Origin: Saccharicrinis sp050296935
Lineage (GTDB): Bacteria > Bacteroidota > Bacteroidia > Bacteroidales > Marinilabiliaceae
NCBI GenBank assembly: GCA_050296935.1
Contig: JBNKRV010000130.1
Span: forward strand, 1 to 64,000
DNA length: 64,000 nucleotides
Direction of reading: 5' to 3'
The position numbers and the translations under genes were made by a program. The notes beneath the pieces are model-generated. The model was not told the origin of the DNA and ran no database searches. It worked only from the letters and a program-made list of their open reading frames with translations. How positions within the stretch are numbered: position 1 is the stretch's first letter; each line of letters starts with the position of its first letter. Positions 17,172-27,600 of this stretch are shown in pieces.

Positions 17172-18443
17172 ATGTTAGAAGTGAATTTTTATTTGAAATC
17201 TGTTAATCCAAACAAAAAAGGACAAAAACCAATTATTGCACAAATTGGATTTAATTACAAGAAAATTAGAAAATCTATTTTCAAAAGTAAACCTAGTGAA
17301 TGGGATAAGAAAAAGCAAAAGCTTAAGTTACCGGAAATTAGTCATCATAATTATGACGAATTTTCAAAGATAAATATATTAATAGACCATATGCGAAGCG
17401 CAATTCGTGATTTAGAAAATAGTGCATTATTAGAGAAAAGGAAAGTTACCGATGCTGAGATTCGAAACATCCTAAATCTTGAATTAAAAGAAACAGAAGA
17501 AGTATCGTATGATTTTTTTGAAAAGTTTGATGAATATCTCGAATTTCGTAAAGCTACAAAAGCATACAATACTTATAGAGGTGATAAAACTGTAAGAAAT
17601 TACCTAGAGAAGTTTGAGAAAGCTACAAAATTTCAATTGTCATACGGGACTATTAATGCACTATTTGCTGACAAACTTATGAATTACTGTTTTGCAAAAG
17701 AAAAAATTGATAACGACTATTTTGTAAAAATAGCCAATGTGCTAAAAAGGTTCATGGATTGGTCAGCCAAAAGAGGTTTATATGATATTGAGAAATTCCC
17801 TAAAGAAGAACTTCTGTCCATAAGGGAAAAAGAAACAGATGTAATTTTTTTATCGTTGGAAGAACTTATGGTTTTGCACAAATGGAACTTTAAAGTGGAG
17901 AGGTTAAGTCAGGCAAGAGATATGTTCTGTTTTGCGGCATTTACGGGTTTTAGACATTCTGACGCACATACATTACTTATAGAACATATTGAAGGTTCAA
18001 TGATTACCAAATTAAATATTAAAACACAAAAAGTGACAAATATTCCTTTAAATAAACATGCACATAGTATTCTTAATAAGTATGTAAATGAAATTTATCC
18101 ATTAAAACAAATTAGTAATCAGAAAGCCAATGATTATATAAAAGAGTGTTGCAAAGAGATTGCTGACCATTCTTCCGGAAGAGACATGTTTAAAAGGAAA
18201 GTTGTTAAAATTAAGGTGAGTGGTAGGAAGGTTACTCAAGATATTAAACCTCTGCATGAAGCTATTACATTTCATATTGCTAGGAAAACCTTTATAACAA
18301 ACAGTCTAATGTTAGGCGCAAATCTTCAAGCTCTTCAGGAAATGGGAGCTCCTAAAAAGCCACAGCATTTAAAAAAATATTTGAAAATAACGGATGCTTT
18401 TAAAAGTAGGGTTATGAGTGAAACTTGGGATAAGGTTGAGTAG
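17172..18443 (+). CDS. Tyrosine-type site-specific integrase
   Basis: A 423-residue recombinase that would insert and excise the element at tRNA-Leu. It has the Bacteroidota layout: an N-terminal arm-binding domain (about 1-95), a SAM-like core-binding domain (about 105-215) and a C-terminal catalytic domain. Catalytic residues visible are Arg in TGFRHSDAH, the His-x-x-Arg box in FHIARKTFITNS, and the Tyr in HLKKYLKITD. The usual GH(S/K) box before the Tyr reads MGAPKKPQHLKKY, so the second His/Trp position is not canonical. An inverted-repeat terminator follows. Confidence 0.92.
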   Translation: MLEVNFYLKSVNPNKKGQKPIIAQIGFNYKKIRKSIFKSKPSEWDKKKQKLKLPEISHHNYDEFSKINILIDHMRSAIRDLENSALLEKRKVTDAEIRNILNLELKETEEVSYDFFEKFDEYLEFRKATKAYNTYRGDKTVRNYLEKFEKATKFQLSYGTINALFADKLMNYCFAKEKIDNDYFVKIANVLKRFMDWSAKRGLYDIEKFPKEELLSIREKETDVIFLSLEELMVLHKWNFKVERLSQARDMFCFAAFTGFRHSDAHTLLIEHIEGSMITKLNIKTQKVTNIPLNKHAHSILNKYVNEIYPLKQISNQKANDYIKECCKEIADHSSGRDMFKRKVVKIKVSGRKVTQDIKPLHEAITFHIARKTFITNSLMLGANLQALQEMGAPKKPQHLKKYLKITDAFKSRVMSETWDKVE

Positions 18444-18454
18444 ACCAAATGTAT

Positions 18455-18495
18455 TTCTTCCCTTATGCCAAAATCTTAAAGGCATAAGGGAAGAA
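18455..18495. terminator. Bidirectional terminator after integrase
   Basis: Exact 15-bp arms ttcttcccttatgcc and ggcataagggaagaa lie between the convergent integrase and MazE-like genes. Confidence 0.82.
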
Positions 18496-18499
18496 AGAA

Positions 18500-18751
18500 T
18501 TACCACTCTTCATTCCCCTTCGGCTCCCCAAAATCAATCTCATCATGTTTATTGTCATCATTAATACCGTCAAGTAAATCATCAAGTTTAGGTTTATTTT
18601 TTTGAGGTATAAGCTTGATACCGTCTTTATGAGAGATCAGTTCTATCCTGTCACCCACTTTTAAATTAAACTCACTAATAATTTTATCAGAAAACTTTAC
18701 TATGGCATCTCCATTTTCCAAAATCTCTAACTTGACTGTATGTTTTTTCAT
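18500..18751 (-). CDS. MazE-like (SpoVT/AbrB-fold) antitoxin-type protein
   Basis: An 83-residue protein with an AbrB-type swapped-hairpin DNA-binding domain (VKLEILENGDAIVKFS, LKVGDRIELISHKDGIKLIP) and an acidic tail LDDLLDGINDDNKHDEI...GNEEW typical of MazE antitoxins. I chose the ATG at 18751 (MKKHTVKLEI); an upstream start at 18817 would add 22 residues not typical of the family. No MazF-like toxin lies next to it, so it is an orphan: either a relic, an anti-addiction factor or a plain regulator. Confidence 0.75.
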   Translation of the reverse strand: MKKHTVKLEILENGDAIVKFSDKIISEFNLKVGDRIELISHKDGIKLIPQKNKPKLDDLLDGINDDNKHDEIDFGEPKGNEEW

Positions 18752-18769
18752 AGGTATATAAATTAAAAT

Positions 18770-18787
18770 GGGAGGCCGTTGCCTCCC
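18770..18787 (-). terminator. Hairpin between the unknown gene and mazE-like gene
   Basis: Arms gggaggc and gcctccc with a T-rich tail on the minus strand; it would end transcripts from the genes upstream at 18830-21006. Confidence 0.65.
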
Positions 18788-18829
18788 GAAAACCAAAAAG
18801 TGATGGGTAAAATCCATCTATGAATATTA

Positions 18830-19894
18830 TTATATTTCAATAGTAGATAAGTAGTTTGCTTCACAAGCCTTATCTTCAAATAAATCAATCCTCTTTAGCT
18901 CGCAAATCAATATTTTCTTTGTCATGTCTTTTATAGCATGATTTTTCAACCACTCCTCACTTGCTATGCCCTTTAACTCAAATTGAACACCCATATAAAG
19001 CGATCGGTCAACTTTACCATTAGAGGTCTTTCTGTGATCAACTAAAAATTTTGCTCTTCCCTGATTTAAAGGAAAACTTGAAAATTCTTCTGTATTATTT
19101 ATATAAATAGCAATATCAGAAAAGTCTATTCGTTCTTCGTTAATATCTTTTGCCATTATATCTTCTGTAGTATCATCCATAAGGTGGATATAATTCCCAT
19201 CCCAGATAATTGGATATGAATTAGTATCAAAATCATACTTGCCAAATTCCTGATTTACATATGCAAAGAACTTTTTATTTCCATCATACTGTTTTGCCTT
19301 ATCGACAAGCTCTTTCTTTTTACTTGAGATTAATGAACTAAAGGCGAATTCATCCTGGTAATTTTGTTTGTACTCCTTTCTATAAAATCGATACAGATAT
19401 TCTTTAACATCGTTATTGTCGATATTTTCACCTAAGGTGGATAAAAATGCTTTTTCTTTAGAAAAGCGTTCCGGTTTATTGTATAACTCAATCAATTTGG
19501 CACTGGCAATTTCTCCCATTTCTATACCTTTATTGATATTTATAGCCCAATTAAAAAGCTTATCAACTACTGCATAAGTGCCTTCCTGCTCATAATGTCT
19601 AAATTGTTTTATGGCACATTTGGTATATCTAATGTCAACTATTTCACCTTTCTCAAGCACAGACTCCCTAATCGCCACCTGTGAATCTTGAAGTTTATTT
19701 CCTACTTTATAGAATACATATTGGTTGCTAAAATCAGCAGGTGTAGTTATGATGATAGAATCTCCAATATGGTATGTTTTACCGTTGCTTGCTGTAAATG
19801 GCTCTTCTGATTTCTTAAATTTCTGAGCATTAGTAATAATTGGCAACATGATAACAATGCTAAATAATACCAAGGTTAGTTTTTGTTTTGTCAT
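18830..19894 (-). CDS. Exported protein of unknown function
   Basis: A 354-residue protein with a clear signal peptide (MTKQKLTLVLFSIVIMLPI...NAQ). The mature part is mixed and charged, with no motif I recognise; segments such as FDTNSYPIIWDGNYIHLMDD and GVQFELKGIASEEWLKNH suggest a folded soluble domain. It starts 5 bases after the stop of the zinc-ribbon gene upstream, so the two form an operon. Function unknown. It could be a periplasmic or lipoprotein-like accessory of the element. Confidence 0.7.
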   Translation of the reverse strand: MTKQKLTLVLFSIVIMLPIITNAQKFKKSEEPFTASNGKTYHIGDSIIITTPADFSNQYVFYKVGNKLQDSQVAIRESVLEKGEIVDIRYTKCAIKQFRHYEQEGTYAVVDKLFNWAININKGIEMGEIASAKLIELYNKPERFSKEKAFLSTLGENIDNNDVKEYLYRFYRKEYKQNYQDEFAFSSLISSKKKELVDKAKQYDGNKKFFAYVNQEFGKYDFDTNSYPIIWDGNYIHLMDDTTEDIMAKDINEERIDFSDIAIYINNTEEFSSFPLNQGRAKFLVDHRKTSNGKVDRSLYMGVQFELKGIASEEWLKNHAIKDMTKKILICELKRIDLFEDKACEANYLSTIEI

Positions 19895-19899
19895 TTTTC

Positions 19900-21006
19900 T
19901 TAATTGTTTAAATTGAAATTATTATGTATGAGTAATTCTAAGGATGGAACATTATAAAAACCTTTACTCCCTATTTTGAGAAGTTTATTGAAAAAGTATT
20001 GACTCACTAATGATTGATGATACCTTCTTCTTTCATAATTCAGTATTGGCCAACCTCGGGTTGGATAATAATCTGCCATTCGTGCACATGCACCTATAAT
20101 TGAATTCTCGGATAAATAGCGATTCCCTCTTTGAGCATACAATTTACAAGCGTCAGCAACGGATTTATTGATGAGATGAAATGTTTGTGATACCGAATGG
20201 TTTTGGAATAAAAGGCTAAAAACCTCCTCAAATTTATTATCATGATGATACCGGAAATTACTAAACTCCATTTCACCAATTAAATATTCTTTTGATTCAG
20301 CTTTTGCAATCACATGCCATAATTCCAGCTGTTGTTTTAAAGTAGACCCTAATTTATTTTCACAATTTAAAAGCTCCTTTGTAACAGTTTTATCTATACG
20401 GTATTTGTATTCAGTAAAATCATCACCTTCAGATATACCAAGTTCTATTAATTGTTCATTCAATTCACTTTGAATAGGATATAATTTAAACTCAATAAGG
20501 AGCTTACCTTTTATGGTAGACAAATCATCCTCTACCATAGCCTGAACAATACTACCAAGAAATACTTTCTGAAAAAGACTCAGGGTATCAAACTTCTCTT
20601 TTGTAATTAAAATTTCCCGCTCGTAATAGTCTGGATCCTTCTTTTGCTGCCATAATTCTATTTCCTTCTGAAATTCTATTTTTTTTTGATGCTCATCAGG
20701 ATCAAAGTCACAAATTAGGTCTTCTCCACATATTGGACAGAATGGTACTGATTTTGAATGTCTGGCTAAATGATTTTTCCAGGATACAACTTTACATTCC
20801 GGACATATCAAGTCATGGTGCTGAATAGGGGGAAGTTTTTTAACAAATGTATTACCAGAAATCTTCTCAAGTTCGAACTTTTCTATAATCTCATTGATTT
20901 TAAATTCTCTTCCATGGAAATGTTTTATTACCTCCTGAATTTCTTCTTTCGAAAGATTTTTCAGATAATCATTTACTTCCGGTTCTACGATTGGATACTT
21001 GGTCAT
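19900..21006 (-). CDS. Zinc-ribbon-containing protein of unknown function
   Basis: A 368-residue cytoplasmic protein without a signal peptide. Near residues 69-105 it has two Cys pairs (CPECKVVSWKN and FCPICGEDLIC) that would bind zinc. The remainder is helical and charged. It is co-directional with, and 5 bases upstream of, the exported unknown gene. I do not recognise a family. The short, structured leader at 21030-21190 has several small inverted repeats. Confidence 0.65.
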   Translation of the reverse strand: MTKYPIVEPEVNDYLKNLSKEEIQEVIKHFHGREFKINEIIEKFELEKISGNTFVKKLPPIQHHDLICPECKVVSWKNHLARHSKSVPFCPICGEDLICDFDPDEHQKKIEFQKEIELWQQKKDPDYYEREILITKEKFDTLSLFQKVFLGSIVQAMVEDDLSTIKGKLLIEFKLYPIQSELNEQLIELGISEGDDFTEYKYRIDKTVTKELLNCENKLGSTLKQQLELWHVIAKAESKEYLIGEMEFSNFRYHHDNKFEEVFSLLFQNHSVSQTFHLINKSVADACKLYAQRGNRYLSENSIIGACARMADYYPTRGWPILNYERRRYHQSLVSQYFFNKLLKIGSKGFYNVPSLELLIHNNFNLNN

Positions 21007-21308
21007 TGGTTCGTTCCTTTATAGGTTCACGAACCCCTTAAAATGAAGGTGGGCATGAACCTTTGCTATATATAGCCTTAGAAGGTACGACCAAGCACCT
21101 GAGAGAACCATATAAGCGAAAGGAACACACCCATATCAGGTGCGTTCACTTTCTGACTTCTCTCTCTTGATAAAATTGGTCGTTTTTCTAAGGAGAAGCG
21201 TCAGTGACGCAACAAATTATTTATATTTTCAGCTTCAAAAATAATAAATCATTGTCTACAATTGAACTTTTTGTTTATTTTGTTTCAAATCAATTTATCT
21301 TTTCCCTT

Positions 21309-22070
21309 ATGGTTATTCAATATTGTTCTGACTTGCACCTTGAATTTTCACAGAATAGTAAATATCTGGAGAGTAATCCAATTGAACCAGTTGGTGACAT
21401 TCTTATCTTGGCAGGCGACATAACCTATTGGGGCAAAAAGCACTTTAAGCATTGGTTCTTTGACTACGTGTCAGATCATTTTAATACTGTTTATTATATC
21501 CCTGGTAATCATGAATTCTATTCTGGAAAAGATTTAAGGATTATTGATAATCCAGTTTATGAAGGCATAAAGGAGAATATATTTTTGGTAAATAATAAAG
21601 TTGTTTCAATTGAATATGTTGATATCTTATTTACGACATTATGGTCCAAAATTCCTGATTCAAAATCTCTATTTGTAGAATATGGGGTAAGCGATTTTCA
21701 TCAAATTAAATATAGAGGAAAAAGGCTCGACTACATTATTTTCAATAAGCTACATGAGGAAAGTTTAGATTTTTTAAAAGATTCCATTTTGAAATTAAAC
21801 GCCCAGAAAAAAGTTGTAGTTACTCATCATATTCCTACACAAAAATGTAATCCAGAAAAATACCGTAACTCAGAGATAAGTCCTGACTTTGTATCTGAGC
21901 AATAATCATTGATTCACGATTGGGATATTGATTATTGGATTTACGGTCATCACCATGCCAATATGCCAGTGATTAATATAAATGGAACCAAATTGGTTTG
22001 TAATCAATTGGGGTATGGGGATTATGGGGAACATCATGACTACAAGAAGTTTGCTAGTTTTGAGATGTAA
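21309..22070 (+). pseudogene. Metallophosphoesterase interrupted by one stop codon
   Basis: The start MVIQYCSDLHLEFSQN gives the first metal motif (DLH), followed by LAGDITYWG, IPGNHEFYSG and VVTHHIPTQKCNPEKY. An in-frame TAA at 21903-21905 ends the protein after 198 residues. The same frame then continues with WIYGHHHANM, the last metal-binding motif, up to 22070. A single base change could account for the stop. The ATG at 21309 is preferred because the 35 residues added by 21204 are not family-like. The truncated product lacks the final His pair and is probably inactive. Confidence 0.8.
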
Positions 22071-22756
22071 CCTTTAGCTGTATAGCATTTAAAGGTATAA
22101 CATGATAGAATCGAAATATCCTTTGATTTCATCATAAATACATGTTAGCATATTTATGTGATAATATATCTGCACCAGTTGGGGTTTGTCAGACATAGGT
22201 TTGTGTTTTGTTTGTTACATAAAAGTAAACAAGTTAACAATGAATTGCAATCCAGATTGGCACTAATACATCCCACCATTAAGCCGGAATACAATTCCTT
22301 GCTCAACATCAGAAGAGCTGCAACTTATAAAATTGCAGCTCTCAAATGTTATTTAAGCTTGCTTATTGCACGGTTTGCAAAACCGCGCTAACAGCCGTCT
22401 TTGTTGATTTGCATTTCCGCGCCTACTGGGTTGGGCTGAATAAAAATACAAAATGCCGGATCAAATTAATAACTCAATTTGATCCGGCATTTTCTTTGCC
22501 AGGGTAACGCGGAGACGGTTACCAACTTTTTTTAAATTGTGACTCTTGTATATTATTTACAGCTCGCTTATTTCACGGATCACAGATCCGCGCCAGCTGG
22601 GTGTAAATATCAACACACTGTTCGATAGGAGAATACTATCATATTGTTGCAATTTTGCAACTTTATTTTCTAACTTTATCGTGCGATTTACTCGCCAAGT
22701 TTAAAGACTTCTTTAATAAAAATATTGCTGCTTTATAAACTGAAAGCCCCGGCATT
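22071..22756. repeat. Intergenic region with hairpin repeats (REP-like)
   Basis: No gene is supported. The region holds an exact 10-bp hairpin (agagctgcaa, 22314-22323, with its partner at 22333-22342). Two related short hairpins have different stems but the same frame: cggttt-gca-aaaccg (22371-22385) and cggatc-aca-gatccg (22576-22590), both followed by cgc. A third, partial unit ends in ccgcgcctactggg near 22415. A 15-bp perfect hairpin (atgccggatcaaatt, 22453-22490) with a T-rich tail acts as a terminator candidate. Confidence 0.6.
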
Positions 22757-22787
22757 TGAACTGCACCCCAAAAGTTAGACATAACAT

Positions 22788-23312
22788 TTGGGGTGTTTTT
22801 TTATGAAAAAGAAAACAAGGAACAAATTTTCAATTAAAGAAAAAGAACGTATAGTTCTTTCGGTTTTAGAAGAGGGTTCTGATTCGTACCATTCAATTGC
22901 CAGAAAGTATAACACGAGTCACAGATTAATTTCTTTATGGGTTGACAGCTATAAGGTTCACGGTAAATCTGGGTTATCATTCAAAAATGATTTAAGCTAT
23001 ACTGGAGAGTTTAAATTAAAACTACTTCAAGAGATTAACTCAGACGGGCTATCTTTACATCAATTATCAGTTAAGTATCTAATTTCACCATCGCTTCTTT
23101 CTACATGGAAACGAGAGTATAAAGAAGGTGGCGTTGCAGCTTTATTTATGGATAAACGTAAAGGTAGGCCACCTAAGGCTAATAATAAGCAAATAACTAC
23201 ACAAAAATCGTCTCTTAGCAATGAAGAGAAGTTGATTAAAGAGAACGAACTGCTCCGTGCTGAAAACGATTATCTAAAAAAGTTACAAGCCTTAATTCAG
23301 AATCAAAAATAG
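22788..23312 (+). CDS. IS3-family transposase OrfA
   Basis: A 174-residue protein with two helix-turn-helix modules (KFSIKEKERIVLSVLEEG..., then GEFKLKLLQEINSDG...) and a C-terminal leucine-zipper-like helix with LIKENELLRAENDYLKKL. Such proteins bind the IS ends and become fused to OrfB by frameshifting. The slippery site lies near its 3' end. The start at 22788 is upstream of an equivalent MKKKTRNKF start at 22803. Confidence 0.88.
   Translation: MGCFFMKKKTRNKFSIKEKERIVLSVLEEGSDSYHSIARKYNTSHRLISLWVDSYKVHGKSGLSFKNDLSYTGEFKLKLLQEINSDGLSLHQLSVKYLISPSLLSTWKREYKEGGVAALFMDKRKGRPPKANNKQITTQKSSLSNEEKLIKENELLRAENDYLKKLQALIQNQK
23276..23282 (+). promoter_or_regulatory. Programmed -1 frameshift site
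   Basis: The heptamer A AAA AAG is in the OrfA reading frame exactly as required (third codon base, then two Lys codons). It is the classic IS3-family slippery sequence leading to the OrfAB fusion. Confidence 0.8.
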
Positions 23313-24176
23313 CAATACAAAGATTGAAAGCTATAGCCATTAATGATTTAAGGCTAAGATATCCGCTCTCAGTATTATTGATTGTGGCAGGAATGGCAAG
23401 AAGTTCGTTTTACTATCACGTGAAGCAATTAAAAGCAAAGGATAAATATTCAAATGAAAAAAAAAATAATAGCGGAGATTTTTCATGAAAACAAAGGGCG
23501 ATACGGATATCGCCGCATAACTCTTGAGCTGAAAAACAAAGGCATTGCATTAAACCATAAGACCGTCTATAAATTAATGAACTCTATCGGTTTAAAATGT
23601 AAAGTGAGGATGAAAAAATACAGGTCATACAAGGGCGAAGCAGGAACAATAGCACCAAATATTCTAGAACGGAATTTTAAAGCAAACAAACCTAATCAAA
23701 AGTGGGCTACGGATGTTACAGAGTTCTCCCTGTTCGGAAAGAAAAGTTACCTTTCTCCAATTATTGACCTATACAATGGCGAGATTGTATCTTATAATAT
23801 TACATACAGGCCAACCCTTGATTTGGTAATAGATATGGTAGATACTGCTTTTGACACTATCCAAGACAATACAGACTTAATTTTGCATTCTGACCAAGGT
23901 TGGCATTATCAGCACCCAAATTATCGGAAACGGCTAAAAAAGAAAGGTGTACAGCAAAGCATGTCACGTAAAGGAAATTGTTTGGATAATGCGGTAATAG
24001 AAAACTTCTTTGGATTATTGAAATCGGAGCTATTATATTTGCAGGAGTTTAATTCTATGGAACACTTTCATCAAGAAATGAGAGAGTATATTGATTATTA
24101 TAATAACGATAGAATAAAGGGTAATCTAAAAGGAATGAGTCCCGTAAAATACAGAACTCATTCCAGTATAAATTAA
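23282..24176 (+). pseudogene. IS3-family transposase OrfB, apparently frameshifted
   Basis: The DDE integrase part runs from VTSLNSESKIAIQRLKAIA in the -1 frame to MARSSFYYHVKQLKAKDKYS. At a run of ten A (23457-23466) the frame changes by one base, after which IIAEIFHENKGRYGYRRI, the catalytic TDVTEF, HSDQGWHYQ and the Glu in DNAVIENFFG follow to 24176. One A too many would explain this. The second part is open from the ATG at 23454. The element is therefore inactive unless slippage on the A run restores the frame. Confidence 0.75.
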
Positions 24177-24260
24177 TATTAATTCGTCCAACTTTTTGGG
24201 GTCACTTCACAGTCCGGGCTTTTTTATGTTTCTTTAATTACTGTTTGGAGAGAATAAAGG

Positions 24261-24692
24261 TCAGTTACACCCTATTTTTACATTCATATAAATAAAGTTT
24301 TCTTCTTTAACTTCTAAATCTTTTTTAACCTCAAGCAATAAGGCATTTACAAACTCTTCAACGAAAGGATAGTATACTTTAACTTTATCGGGATAATCAT
24401 CATAACTCAAATGCTCATATTTCATTTCAGCATAATTTACAAGTGTATCCGAGTTTTCTTTTACTACCCTCAATTGCAGTATATTAAAACCTTTCACTGT
24501 TCCATTTTTAGATATGAACAGGCCTAAAACAGAGGCTCCCTTTGATTCTTTTATATCAATGCAATCTTTCTGCTCCTTGATTTTAAACGGCATAGCTGGT
24601 GGAGTATTTCCTGGATTGCATGCCTCTTGCTTTGTTGTTTTGCAGCTAATCATCAGAACACAAATGAATAATACAATATAATATTTGAGCAT
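24261..24692 (-). CDS. Small lipoprotein, possible immunity partner of the RHS protein
   Basis: A 143-residue protein with a lipoprotein signal (LFICVLMISC, lipobox Cys at residue 17). The rest is soluble and unfamiliar. It starts 4 bases after the RHS gene's stop, in the same direction, the position where polymorphic toxin genes carry their immunity gene. A lipoprotein would be located where it could neutralise a periplasmic metallopeptidase. This role is inference from position only. Confidence 0.6.
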   Translation of the reverse strand: MLKYYIVLFICVLMISCKTTKQEACNPGNTPPAMPFKIKEQKDCIDIKESKGASVLGLFISKNGTVKGFNILQLRVVKENSDTLVNYAEMKYEHLSYDDYPDKVKVYYPFVEEFVNALLLEVKKDLEVKEENFIYMNVKIGCN

Positions 24693-24696
24693 ATCT

Positions 24697-27600
24697 TTAT
24701 TTTACTAACGGTAAAAACTTAAGTATTAAAGGCTTGTAATTAGGGTCAACTTTATGTCTGTCATATAAAGGTTTTCCCGTATTGGGATTTATAACATTAG
24801 CAGATGCTCCAGCTTTAAAATTTGTAGTTGCTGTTTGATAATTCTGAGTATAATTATTATCCCAACCATATAACATATTAATCATTGCCATATTGTAAGC
24901 TTGCCCACTTGCAGACTGGTTTCCAAAACCACTCATCAATGGTGAACCATATTTTGAACTAGAAGCAACACCTCTTCCATAAAGATACGCTCCAACCTCT
25001 CCATTAATAGTTGCTGGATTTTCACCCATTTCACGTTGGTAACCATGGAATAATTCGTGCGCAGCCCCTTCAACCCTCTGCACATCATCTACATCAGGGT
25101 TCATTAATGCTGCTGCATGAATTTGAGCTCCTCCATCTTTATATTTTTCATTGGACTTATAATCTAATTGCAAAGTCTTATCTCCACCTGCAGAAGGAGT
25201 GTTTGTAAAATCAAAAGTATTTTCTGAACCAATTAAAGTAGATAAAACTTCAGCTCCTGCTTCAACTTCATTCATTGCATTTAGATAACTTACCGTATTG
25301 GAAACAAATGTGTTTTTTCCATCATATTCCATCCCTGCAGTATATTGTACTTTTTGCTGATTACCATCTTCGTCATTGTAATATATCCATATTTCTTCTC
25401 CATTAGGGTCAATAAGAAGCATTGGATTATTTGCAACATAGTTGTATGGAGACATTGAACTATATCGCTCTGCTTGTGGGTCTGTACTGTGCCATCTTCC
25501 CAAACTAGCATCATAAAACCGCGCTCCATAATCGTACCAATCCAAACTTACCCCTCCAAGAACGTCATCCTGGAGTTCTTTACCGTTGTAAAGGTACTTA
25601 TTTTGTTGGTAATTGGTAGTACTGGTGTTATAGTTATTTTGAGTTTGTACCATACCAAAGGGGTAATAAGTACTGCTTTGTACAATATCTGCTCCTCCAC
25701 CCAGATTACTTCCTCCAAAGGTTACTCGGGTATTTCCCAGGTGATCTTTAAGGTTGTACTCAAAGTGCCAACGGGTATTGCCATTACTTTCAACAGGTAT
25801 GGCCCGGCCTTCCTCTGTGGAGAAAAAGCTCTTTTGTCCGTCGGTGTATACCAGGTTAGCAATATACTCGGTGGTTTTATAAGTACTATTGTCGCTGATA
25901 TACTTGGCCAGTTTGTTTCCTGCTGCATCGTAGTGGTAAAATATTTTGCGAGAATCGCTTACTTTTACCTCTTGTGGTAGATTGAGGTAGTTATACTTGA
26001 TTTCGGTTCCTTTGGCCGGGTCGTAATCCATATTCCCATTCTGGTCATACTCATAATTACGCGTTGGGGTGGTTACCTTGTAATCTGATACATCAGGTAT
26101 ATCCCCTACAGGATCAGCAACACTTTGCAACCTATTACTTTTATTAATACCATTAATGGTATTTTCATAGGTATAGGTTAAATCATCAGCCAATGTACCA
26201 TTAAAATAACGTTGCAATCGTTTAATGTTACCATTTTTATCGTAGTCCACATTACTGAGGTTATACTTGTCTTTATTGGCAGATAGGTTTGTTCCTTCAC
26301 CATATAAGGCTCCCTTTAAACGGTTAAGCCCATCGTAAGTAAAACCGTAGCCTCGGGTTTGCACCGCATCTCCAGCATTACTACATACCATGGCAGATAT
26401 GTTACCATTGTATTGGGGGCCACCTGTTACACGGTCTGTAGTTAAATCACCCAGGCTATTGTAGTATAGTTTCATACCAAACAGGTCGTTACCACCACTT
26501 AAATCCGGATCATTGATGGATGTCAGCCAGCCTCGTATATTGTAATGGTAATCCACTTTTTGCACAAAAGTCTTGTTTTGGTTAGCAGATACATCTTCTG
26601 AGTGCAGGTATTTTTCAACCAGTTCACCCAGCTCGTTATAACGCATGGCATTCATTACAAAAGCATCTTCATCATTCACCTGGCACTTGGTTTCTAACAA
26701 ACGACCCATATGGTCATAATCAAAAGTTTTAGTGATCACCAGGTCGTCCTGATTGGGCATGGTGTGCTTCTCCTGAGTTTCCAGTACTTGGTAAGTGATG
26801 GCTTCGTATTTATTATGTACCACATCAAAACCATTTTTATGGTTTGAGCTGATGGATTTGATGACATTACCATAATCATCGAAGTAACTGACATTTACCA
26901 GTTGCGTATTGGCCATGGTCATCCCTGAGTTGGATACTGGTAATACTTTGGTCATACTACCTGTGGTAACACCTTTTGTTTTGGTTGATGCTACAGACAC
27001 ATATCCTGTACCTTCAGGGACAAAATCACCAAACTCCATCTGACTTCCATTGTTTATAAAACTTAGGAAATCATAATCATCGTACCAGGTTACCGTTAAT
27101 ATTTCATCGTTACTGCTGAAGTTATATTCGGAAGGGTAGCTTTTATCAATAGTATATCCAAAATAAGTTGCTGCTCCATTATATGTTTCATACATATTAA
27201 CAGTTTCTTCATCAAAAGCAGTTCTTATATCTGTTAAACTCTTGTTACTGGCATCAATAATCATGGTTCCTGTCATAATCGGCCTGTTTAACTGATCGTA
27301 CTTGGTAAACAGGTATTTATAGGCATTTGAAGTTCGCATATTACCATCCTGGGTTAATACCAGTCTGTCGCGTTGATCATACACCATATAAACAATAGCA
27401 GCTCCCGGTATTTTTTTTGAGATCATGCGCTTACGACCATCATAGGTATAGAAATAACACAGCTCGGTATCAGCCGGAGAACTTGCCTGGGGAGGAACAA
27501 CTGTTCGTAACAAACCAAAATCATCATAGATATAATAAGTTTTTAAGGTATTGGTTCCTTCAACACTTTCCTTAAGCACTACCTGTCCCAGTTTATCTTT

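Larger units (their letters stand above)
22757..24209 (+). mobile_element. IS3-family insertion sequence (IS150-like)
   Basis: The ends tgaactgcaccccaaaag (22757) and, inverted, tgaagtgaccccaaaaag (ending at 24209) are imperfect terminal inverted repeats around an orfA/orfB pair. Flanks aaagccccgg (left) and ccgggctttttt (right) are complementary, so the copy seems to have landed in the loop of a terminator. No clear target duplication was found. Confidence 0.85.

Noticed and set aside
22158..22391. 77-codon open frame after the phosphoesterase
   Set aside because: It overlaps the hairpin repeats, lacks any recognisable motif and ends in the repeat itself; it is probably chance.
25474..25980. 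168-codon plus-strand frame inside the RHS gene
   Set aside because: Antisense to a clear RHS core; no start region or family match.
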